Shown here: positions 1 to 8,044 of the stretch, in pieces
How positions within the stretch are numbered: the stretch's first letter is position 1
How the letters are laid out: the number at the start of each line of letters is the position of its first letter
Origin: Luteimicrobium sp042670205
GTDB lineage: Bacteria > Actinomycetota > Actinomycetes > Actinomycetales > Cellulomonadaceae
Length of the DNA: 64,000 bases
Reading direction: 5' to 3'
Assembly (NCBI RefSeq): GCF_042670205.1
Contig: NZ_JBHUWD010000002.1
Location: forward strand, 186,001 to 250,000
The notes under the pieces: model-generated
The model's database searches: none
The model's input: the letters and a program-made list of their open reading frames with translations, nothing else
Told to the model about the DNA's origin: nothing
Program-made: the position numbers and the translations under genes

Positions 1-2740
1 GAGCACGTGGCGGCGGGCGCGAGCTTCATCGTGCTGTCCGACCGCGACTCGACCCAGGAGCTCGCGCCGATCCCGTCGCTGCTGCTCTCGAGCGCGGTGC
101 ACCACCACCTGCTGCGCCGCCACACGCGCACCCAGGTCTCGCTCGTCGTCGAGGCCGGGGACGTGCGCGAGGTGCACCACGTCGCGCTCCTCATCGGCTT
201 CGGTGCGGCCGCGGTCAACCCGTACCTCGCGATGGAGACGGTCGAGGACCTCGCGCGGCGCGGGTACCTGGGCGTCTCGCCCGAGAAGGCCGTCGCGAAC
301 CTCATCAAGGCGCTCGGCAAGGGCGTGCTCAAGGTCATGAGCAAGATGGGCATCTCGACGATCTCGTCCTACCGGGGCGCGCAGGTCTTCGAGGCGCTCG
401 GCCTGTCTCACGAGCTCGTGGACGACTACTTCACCGGCACCACGACCCGCCTGGGCGGCGTCGGGCTGGACGTGCTCGCCGCGGAGGTCGCGGCCCGGCA
501 CGCCGAGGCGTACCCGGCGTCGGGCAACCACCAGCCGCACCAGAGCCTGGTCTCGGGCGGCGAGTACCAGTGGCGCCGCGACGGCGAGGAGCACCTCTTC
601 GACCCGGAGACGGTCTTCCGGCTCCAGCACGCCACCCGCACGCGCCGGTACGACATCTTCCGCCAGTACACGGGACGCGTGAACGAGCAGTCGCAGCGCC
701 TCATGACGCTGCGCGGCCTGCTCGAGTTCAGCCCGACCCGGCCGGCCGTGCCGATCGACGAGGTCGAGCCGGTCAGCGAGATCGTCAAGCGCTTCAACAC
801 GGGCGCGATGTCGTACGGGTCGATCTCGGCCGAGGCGCACGAGACCCTCGCGATCGCGATGAACCGCCTCGGCGGGCGCTCGAACACGGGCGAGGGCGGC
901 GAGGACCCGGAGCGCCTGTACGACCCGGAGCGCCGCTCGCGCGTCAAGCAGATCGCGTCGGGCCGGTTCGGCGTGACCAGCGAGTACCTCACGCACGCCG
1001 ACGACATCCAGATCAAGCTCGCCCAGGGCGCCAAGCCCGGCGAGGGTGGTCAGCTGCCCGGCCACAAGGTGTACCCGTGGGTCGCGAAGACCCGGCACTC
1101 GACGCCCGGCGTCGGGCTGATCTCGCCGCCCCCGCACCACGACATCTACTCGATCGAGGACCTCGCGCAGCTCATCCACGACGCGAAGAACGCGAACCCG
1201 TCGGCACGCATCCACGTCAAGCTCGTCTCCGAGTTCGGCGTGGGCACGGTCGCCGCGGGCGTGTCCAAGGCGCACGCGGACGTCGTCCTGATCTCCGGGC
1301 ACGACGGCGGCACCGGCGCGAGCCCGCTGACCTCGCTCAAGCACGCGGGCACGCCCTGGGAGATCGGCCTCGCCGAGACCCAGCAGACGCTCGTGCTCAA
1401 CGACCTGCGCGACCGGATCGTCGTCCAGGTCGACGGGCAGATGAAGACCGGGCGCGACGTCGTCGTGGCCGCGCTGCTCGGCGCCGAGGAGTTCGGCTTC
1501 GCGACCGCCCCGATGGTCGTGTCCGGCTGCGTCATGATGCGCGTCTGCCACCTCGACACGTGCCCCGTGGGCGTCGCGACCCAGAACCCCGAGCTGCGCT
1601 CCCGGTTCACGGGCAAGCCCGAGTTCGTCGTGAACTTCTTCGAGTTCATCGGGGAGGAGGTCCGCGAGCTCCTCGCCGAGCTCGGCTACCGGACCATCGA
1701 GGAGGCCGTCGGCGACGTCGCGGCCCTCGACGCGCGCAAGGCGGTCGACCACTGGAAGGCCGCGGGCCTCGACCTCGCGCCCGTCCTCGAGGTGCCCGAG
1801 CCCCTGCCGGGCTCGGCGCTGCACCAGGTCAAGACCCAGGACCACGGCCTCGCGAAGGCGCTCGACAACGAGCTCATCGCGCTCGCCGAGCCGGCCCTCG
1901 AGCGGCGCGAGCCGGTGCGCGCGGCGCTCCCGGTCCGCAACGTCAACCGCACCGTCGGGACGATGCTCGGCCACGAGGTCACCAAGCGCTACGGCGGCGC
2001 GGGGCTGCCCGACGACACGATCGACGTGACCCTCACGGGGTCGGCCGGCCAGTCGTTCGGCGCGTTCCTGCCGCGCGGCGTGACGCTGCGCCTGTTCGGC
2101 GACGCGAACGACTACGTCGGCAAGGGGCTGTCCGGCGGGCGCATCGTCGTGCGCCAGGACCGCGCGGCCGTCCTCACCGGCCAGGCGAACGTCGTCGCCG
2201 GAAACGTCATCGGCTACGGCGCGACGTCCGGGGAGATCTTCCTGCGGGGCGTCGTCGGCGAGCGGTTCGGCGTCCGCAACTCGGGCGCGACGCTCGTCGT
2301 CGAGGGCGTGGGGGACCACGGCTGCGAGTACATGACCGGCGGGACGGTCCTCGTCCTCGGCCGCACCGGGCGCAACTTCGGCGCGGGCATGTCCGGGGGC
2401 AGCGCGTACCTGCTCGACCTGCGCGAGCAGGCGATCAACCAGGCGTCCCTCGCGTCGGGCGAGCTCACGCTCTCGTCCCTCGCCGACGACGCCGCGGACA
2501 TCGCGGAGGACGCCGAGCTCGTCGTCGCGCTGATCCGCCGCCACCACGAGGAGACGGGCTCGCCCGTCGCGGCCGAGCTCCTCGAGGAGCTGGCGACCGA
2601 CCGCACGGCAGCGCTCGCGCGCTTCACCCGCGTCCTGCCGACCGACTACGCCCGCATGCGCCGCGCGCTCGCCGAGGCCGAGGCCCAGGGCCTCGACCCG
2701 GCGGCGCCCGGCGAGTGGGAGCACATCCTGGAGGTGGCTC

Positions 2741-2748
<8 letters not shown>
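1..2748 (+). CDS. gltB: Glutamate synthase, large subunit (3' part, 5' end outside window)
   Basis: Makes glutamate from 2-oxoglutarate and glutamine-derived ammonia, paired with GltD. The reading frame is open from base 1; the visible 915 residues compare with about 1500 for the family, so the N-terminal glutaminase domain lies outside. The FMN-binding synthase core is visible (FNTGAMSYGSIS near residue 265, GHDGGTGASP near 430). The 3Fe-4S cysteines are at residues 510, 516 and 521 (C-x5-C-x4-C, in CVMMRVCHLDTCPVG). The C-terminal GXGXG beta-helix follows, with repeated G-x-x-x-G segments from about residue 670 to 800. The stop overlaps the gltD start by eight bases, so the two are translationally coupled. 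Family identification is certain; only the start is unknown. Confidence 0.97.
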
Positions 2749-4207
<1,459 letters not shown>

Positions 4208-4212
4208 GAGGT

Positions 4213-4284
4213 CCCGGTCGCCTCGTGGCGACCGGGGCGTACGAACGAAAGCACGGCCACCCGCCGGTCGGCGGGTGGCCGTGC
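4213..4284 (+). terminator. Tandem hairpins ending gltBD
   Basis: Two perfect hairpins follow gltD. The first has 9-bp arms (4213-4221 and 4228-4236) around a 6-base loop. The second has 15-bp arms (4251-4265 and 4270-4284) around loop GGTC. Neither has a U-tract, as is common in high-GC actinobacteria. Confidence 0.75.
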
Positions 4285-4332
4285 GTCGGGGCGCGGCGCC
4301 CACGGACGCCGCGCGGGAGAAGTATCGACAAG

Positions 4333-4345
4333 TAGGCTGGAGCCA
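4333..4345 (+). promoter_or_regulatory. Leaderless promoter -10 of pyk
   Basis: TAGGCT at 4333-4338 stands exactly six bases before the pyk ATG, so the transcript should begin at or next to the A of ATG. No convincing Shine-Dalgarno or -35 is seen. Inferred from spacing only. Confidence 0.55.
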
Positions 4346-5781
4346 TGCGCAGAGCAAAGATCGTTGCCACCATCGGACCCGCGACCGAGACCCCGGAGAT
4401 GCTCCGCGCGCTCGTCGACGCCGGCCTCGACGTCGCCCGGATCAACCGGAGCCACGGAAGCCAGGAGGCGCACGAGGCCGTCTACCACGGGGTGCGCGAG
4501 GCGGCGAAGGCCTCCGGACGCAACGTCGCGGTGCTCGTCGACCTGCAGGGCCCCAAGATCCGTCTCGGCTCCTTCAAGGACGGCGTCAAGCCCTACCTCA
4601 ACGAGGGCGACACCTTCGTCATCACCACCGACGACGTCGAGGGCACCGCCGAGCGCGTGTCGACGACGTTCAAGGGCCTCACGGGCGACGCGCGCGTCGG
4701 TGACCCGCTCCTCATCGACGACGGCAAGGTCCAGGTCCGCGTGACCGCGGTCGAGGGCAACGACGTCGTGACGCGTGTCGAGGTCGCCGGCCAGGTCTCG
4801 GACCACAAGGGCATCAACCTGCCGGGCGTCGCGGTCTCCGTGCCCGCGCTCTCGGAGAAGGACCGCGAGGACCTGCGCTGGGCGCTCCGGATGGGCGCCG
4901 ACCTCATCGCGCTGTCGTTCGTCCGCAACGCGAAGGACTACGACGACGTCCGCGCGATCATGGACGACGAGGGGCGCGTCGTCCCGGTCATCGCCAAGAT
5001 CGAGAAGCCGCAGGCCATCGAGAACCTCACGGAGATCGTCGACGCGTTCGACGGCATCATGGTCGCCCGCGGCGACCTGGCCGTCGAGGTCCCGCTCGAG
5101 CAGGTCCCGATCATGCAGAAGCGCGCCGTGGAGCTCGCGCGCCGCAACGCCAAGCCGGTGATCGTCGCGACCCAGGTCCTCGAGTCGATGACCAACAACC
5201 CGCGCCCGACGCGCGCCGAGGCGTCCGACTGCGCCAACGCGGTGCTCGACGGCGCGGACGCGGTCATGCTCTCGGGCGAGACGAGCGTGGGCGAGTACCC
5301 GATCGAGACGGTCCGCACCATGGGCCGGATCATCGAGGCGACCGAGGAGCTCGGCCGGGAGCGCATCGCGCCCCTCGGCTCGACCCCCGGCACGCGCGGT
5401 GGCGCCATCACGCGCGCGGCCGCCGAGATCGGCGAGACGCTCAGCGTGAAGTACCTCGTGACCTTCACGCAGTCCGGCGACTCGGCGCGCCGCATGTCGC
5501 GCCTGCGCTCGCAGATCCCGCTGCTCGCGTTCACCCCGGACGAGCACGTGCGCGCGGTCCTCGCGCTCACGTGGGGCGTCCAGGCGTACCAGGTGCCGCC
5601 GGTCGACTCGACCGACGCGATGGTCTCGCAGGTCGACCAGACCCTGCAGGCCAACGGCCTGGCCGAGAAGAACGACCTCGTGGTCGTGGTCTCCGGTGCG
5701 CCGATCGGCGTCTCCGGCACCACGAACTCGATCCTCGTGCACAAGATCGGCGACGAGACGGACAACGCCCGCAAGGCGTGA
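4345..5781 (+). CDS. pyk: Pyruvate kinase
   Basis: Last step of glycolysis: phosphoenolpyruvate and ADP to pyruvate and ATP. 478 residues, the usual bacterial length. The N-terminal strand MRRAKIVATIGPA and the substrate-binding loop with ARINRSHG (R near residue 32) are present. The catalytic lysine lies in VIAKIEKPQAIEN and the metal/substrate loop in MVARGDLAVEVP; TQVLESM and SGETSVGEYP follow. The C-terminal third, from about residue 350, is the usual allosteric domain. Transcribed alone: terminators lie on both sides. In M. tuberculosis pyk also lies just upstream of the ANTAR regulator and polA, so the context is conserved. Confidence 0.97.
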   Translation: MRRAKIVATIGPATETPEMLRALVDAGLDVARINRSHGSQEAHEAVYHGVREAAKASGRNVAVLVDLQGPKIRLGSFKDGVKPYLNEGDTFVITTDDVEGTAERVSTTFKGLTGDARVGDPLLIDDGKVQVRVTAVEGNDVVTRVEVAGQVSDHKGINLPGVAVSVPALSEKDREDLRWALRMGADLIALSFVRNAKDYDDVRAIMDDEGRVVPVIAKIEKPQAIENLTEIVDAFDGIMVARGDLAVEVPLEQVPIMQKRAVELARRNAKPVIVATQVLESMTNNPRPTRAEASDCANAVLDGADAVMLSGETSVGEYPIETVRTMGRIIEATEELGRERIAPLGSTPGTRGGAITRAAAEIGETLSVKYLVTFTQSGDSARRMSRLRSQIPLLAFTPDEHVRAVLALTWGVQAYQVPPVDSTDAMVSQVDQTLQANGLAEKNDLVVVVSGAPIGVSGTTNSILVHKIGDETDNARKA

Positions 5782-5795
5782 CCCTCGCGCTCCGA

Positions 5796-5835
5796 ACGAC
5801 GACGCCCGGACCCTCGTGGGTCCGGGCGTCGTCGT
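5796..5835 (+). terminator. 18-bp perfect hairpin after pyk
   Basis: Arms 5796-5813 and 5818-5835 are perfectly complementary (18 bp) around tetraloop TCGT. The hairpin sits 15 bases after the pyk stop and has no T-run. It may stop transcription from both sides, because the tRNA on the minus strand reads towards it. Confidence 0.8.
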
Positions 5836-5872
5836 CTCCGCGCGCGTTCGACGCAGGCGCGGGGGAAGAGGG

Positions 5873-5946
5873 TGCCCCGGGTGGGATTCGAACCCACACT
5901 GGATCGGGTTTGAGCCGAACGCCTCTGCCAGTTGGGCTACCGGGGC
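5873..5946 (-). tRNA. tRNA with CAA anticodon (Leu-like) but short, class I variable loop
   Basis: Read on the minus strand. The acceptor stem GCCCCGG/CCGGGGC is perfect (7 bp). The D arm GCC-CAACTGGCAGA-GGC has the 3-bp stem and AA..GG..AGA loop typical of tRNA-Leu. The anticodon loop is CTCAAAC, so the anticodon is CAA, with A37. The T arm is GTGGG-TTCGAAT-CCCAC and the discriminator is A. Only about five bases (CCAGT) separate the anticodon stem from the T stem, whereas leucine tRNAs normally carry a long class II variable arm. The anticodon stem has a T-T mismatch at its outer pair. CCA is not encoded. Decoding of UUG is predicted from the anticodon; the charging amino acid is uncertain. 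Confidence 0.85.
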
Positions 5947-6044
5947 ATGGCGCCATCGAACCACACGACGCGTGGCGGCGAGGAATCCGTCCGCCGACGG
6001 CGGACGTCACACTCCGTCGTCGGACGTGGGGGCGGTGCGCGCAC

Positions 6045-6057
6045 TACGATGTGCAGG
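6045..6057 (+). promoter_or_regulatory. Leaderless promoter -10 of the ANTAR regulator
   Basis: TACGAT at 6045-6050 is followed six bases later by GTG 6057. This favours GTG 6057 over the in-frame GTG at 6051, which would begin before the expected transcript start. Confidence 0.5.
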
Positions 6058-6725
6058 TGACCCAGAACGACGCCCCTGACAACGACGCCACCCCGCTCGA
6101 CCTGCCGCCCCTGGTGGAGACCGAGCCCGCACCCGCCAAGCAGTCCGGCCCGGCCCGACGCGCCGTCGTCGCCGAGGACGAGGCGCTGATCCGCATGGAC
6201 GTCGTCGAGACGCTCCGCGACGGCGGCTTCGACGTGGTCGGCGAGGCCGGCGACGGCGAGACCGCGGTGCGGCTCGCCGAGGAGCTGCGACCCGACGTCG
6301 TCGTGATGGACGTGAAGATGCCCGAGCTCGACGGCATCTCCGCCGCGGAGCGGATCGGCAAGGCGCGCAGCGCGCCCGTGGTGCTCCTGACGGCGTTCTC
6401 GCAGCGCGAGCTCGTCGAGCGCGCGCGCGACGCGGGCGCCATGGCGTACGTGGTCAAGCCGTTCACGCCGGCCGACCTGCTGCCTGCGGTCGAGATCGCG
6501 ATCTCGCGCTACACGCAGATCAGCGCGCTCGAGTCCGAGGTCGCGGACCTCGCCGAGCGGTTCGAGACCCGCAAGCGCGTCGACCGTGCCAAGGGCCTGC
6601 TGATGACGAAGATGGGCCTGTCGGAGCCCGAGTCGTTCCGGTGGATCCAGAAGACCTCGATGGACCGTCGTCTCACGATGCGCGAGGTCGCTGACGCGGT
6701 CATCGAGCAGGTCGGCGGCGCCTGA
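6057..6725 (+). CDS. pdtaR: ANTAR-domain response regulator (PdtaR-like)
   Basis: Cytoplasmic regulator with an N-terminal receiver domain (AEDEALIRMD, with the phospho-acceptor Asp in VVVMDVKMP and the signature lysine in YVVKPFTP). A C-terminal ANTAR RNA-binding domain ends the protein (KRVDRAKGLLMTKMGLSE, then FRWIQKTSMDRRLTMREVA). ANTAR proteins bind paired hexaloop RNA hairpins and cause antitermination. In mycobacteria this protein is PdtaR, phosphorylated by PdtaS, which is not in this window. About 222 residues from GTG 6057, with a roughly 40-residue acidic/proline-rich N-terminal tail before the receiver. The position between pyk/tRNA-Leu and polA matches the mycobacterial locus. 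Confidence 0.92.
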   Translation: MTQNDAPDNDATPLDLPPLVETEPAPAKQSGPARRAVVAEDEALIRMDVVETLRDGGFDVVGEAGDGETAVRLAEELRPDVVVMDVKMPELDGISAAERIGKARSAPVVLLTAFSQRELVERARDAGAMAYVVKPFTPADLLPAVEIAISRYTQISALESEVADLAERFETRKRVDRAKGLLMTKMGLSEPESFRWIQKTSMDRRLTMREVADAVIEQVGGA

Positions 6726-6747
6726 GTCCTGTCGTCTCGTCCGGCGG

Positions 6748-6767
6748 GGGCGCACCCCGGTGCGCCC
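6748..6767 (+). terminator. Hairpin after the ANTAR regulator
   Basis: Nine-bp arms (6748-6756 and 6759-6767) with a minimal loop, followed by TCCCTCTT. It ends 7 bases upstream of the next gene's -35. Confidence 0.6.
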
Positions 6768-6773
6768 TCCCTC

Positions 6774-6802
6774 TTGGACGAGTGTCCAGACAGGACTATG
6801 GT
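6774..6802 (+). promoter_or_regulatory. Sigma-70-type promoter of the GNAT gene, with inverted repeat
   Basis: -35 TTGGAC (6774-6779), 17-bp spacer, -10 TATGGT (6797-6802), one of the best housekeeping promoters in the window. The inverted repeat TGGAC-GAGT-GTCCA (6775-6788) overlaps the -35 and could be an operator. Expected transcript start is near 6809, leaving about 100 bases of leader. Confidence 0.7.
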
Positions 6803-6912
6803 GTCGAGCTGTCGCGCGCCGCGGGAGGAACCGCAGCAGGGGGCCGGGCGACGGAGCAGCACCGAGGAGCCCTCGGCTCCTGCCCTGTTCCACCCGACGA
6901 AGGAGGTCCCAC

Positions 6913-7563
6913 GTGCGCGTCGCGGTCGAGGTGACGGCAGCCCAGCCCGCCGACCTGGCGGAGCTCGCCGGTGTCTGTGCGCTGGCCCGTGAGGAGTCGT
7001 CGGCGGGCGTCCAGCTGTGCGCCCCGGAGCCGGGCAAGATCGCCGAGCAGCTCGGCGTCCTGCTGAGCGTCCCGGGCGGGCACGTGCTGGTGGCGCGGGT
7101 CGACGGGCGCGTCGCGGGCTTCGTCCTGGCGCGGACGCTGGGGAGCAACGGCTTCCTCCCCAAGACGGTCCTCTACCTCGAGGGCCTGTACGTGCGCACC
7201 GAGGTCCGTCGGCGCGGCGTGGGCCACGCGCTCCTTGCCGCAACGGCCGAGCTGGCTGCCACGGAGGGTGCGAGCGACGTCTACGCGGTGCCGATCCCGG
7301 GGTCGCGAGGCGTCCAGCGCTTCCTCGCCCGCATCGGGTTCGCGCCCGCCGCGACCCACCGGTACGTCTCGACGAGCGTCCTGCAGCGCCGCCTCGTCGC
7401 GGAGGCCCACGGCCAGCGGCACCGCGGCCGGACCGGGAGCCTCGAGGAGCTCATCGCGCGGCGGCGCAGGAGCCGGGGCGGCGCTCCGACCGGGTCCGTG
7501 GACCTGGACGCCGTGCGGGGCCGCCTCACCGACGGTGCGGGCACCGAGCGCCTCGTGGGCTGA
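6913..7563 (+). CDS. GNAT family N-acetyltransferase
   Basis: Predicted acetyl-CoA-dependent transferase; substrate unknown. The GTG start is fixed by AGGAGG at 6901-6906, six bases upstream; the frame stays open further upstream without start support. 216 residues. The GNAT core spans about residues 3-160, with acetyl-CoA motif A in YVRTEVRRRGVGHALLA (R/Q-x-x-G-x-G/A). A basic, disordered C-terminal tail of about 55 residues follows. It has its own promoter and a terminator after the stop, so it is a single-gene unit. Confidence 0.85.
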   Translation: MRVAVEVTAAQPADLAELAGVCALAREESSAGVQLCAPEPGKIAEQLGVLLSVPGGHVLVARVDGRVAGFVLARTLGSNGFLPKTVLYLEGLYVRTEVRRRGVGHALLAATAELAATEGASDVYAVPIPGSRGVQRFLARIGFAPAATHRYVSTSVLQRRLVAEAHGQRHRGRTGSLEELIARRRRSRGGAPTGSVDLDAVRGRLTDGAGTERLVG

Positions 7564-7571
7564 GCCCGGTC

Positions 7572-7601
7572 GCGCGACGCCCCGTCGTCAGGGCGTCGCG
7601 C
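7572..7601. terminator. Hairpin between convergent GNAT and thioesterase genes
   Basis: Eleven-bp stem (7572-7582 with 7591-7601) and an 8-base loop in the 50-base gap between converging genes; it could serve both strands. Confidence 0.65.
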
Positions 7602-7613
7602 CGGGACCCCGCG

Positions 7614-8024
7614 TCAGCGCGGGTCGAGGATCAGGCAGGTGAGCCGCACGGTGCTGAGGCGACGGTCTGCCTCGTCGCTCACGACGATCTCGTAGCTCGC
7701 GGTCGTGCGCCCCAGGTGGAGCGCCGTCGCGACACCCGTCACGACGCCGTCGCGCGCCGACCGGTGGTGCGTCGCGTTGAGCTCGAGCCCCACGACGTGC
7801 CGGTCCACGCCGCCGTGCACCCACGCCGCGATCGAGCCGAGCGTCTCGCCCAGGGCCGCGCTCGCGCCCCCGTGCAGCAGGCCCGCGGGCTGGGTGTTGC
7901 CCGCCACGGGCATCGTTCCGACGGCGCGTTCCGGGGCGACCTCGAGCAGCTCGATGCCGAGCCGGTCGAGGAGAGTCCCCTGGGAGTGCTCGCGCCACCA
8001 CTGCAGGTCCGGGATGTGGGTCAT
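7614..8024 (-). CDS. Hotdog-fold thioesterase (PaaI/YdiI type)
   Basis: Predicted acyl-CoA thioesterase of about 136 residues, the usual size of a single hotdog domain. The signature GLLHGGASAALGETLGS (residues about 50-66) holds the HGG turn and the catalytic acidic residue of the helix, as in PaaI/DHNA-CoA thioesterases. The start is ATG 8024 (MTHIPDLQWW): the open frame upstream runs into polA and is not credible. Divergent from polA with 19 bases between start codons. Substrate unknown; a role in menaquinone synthesis (DHNA-CoA) is possible but nothing nearby supports it. Confidence 0.85.
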   Translation of the reverse strand: MTHIPDLQWWREHSQGTLLDRLGIELLEVAPERAVGTMPVAGNTQPAGLLHGGASAALGETLGSIAAWVHGGVDRHVVGLELNATHHRSARDGVVTGVATALHLGRTTASYEIVVSDEADRRLSTVRLTCLILDPR

Positions 8025-8030
8025 GACCGA

Positions 8031-8044
8031 TAGGTTGGCACCCG
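8031..8044 (+). promoter_or_regulatory. Leaderless -10 of polA, overlapping a divergent -10
   Basis: TAGGTT at 8031-8036 lies seven bases before the polA GTG (8044). On the other strand CAACCT (complement of 8032-8037) lies seven bases before the thioesterase ATG. The two -10 elements therefore share bases. Confidence 0.5.
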
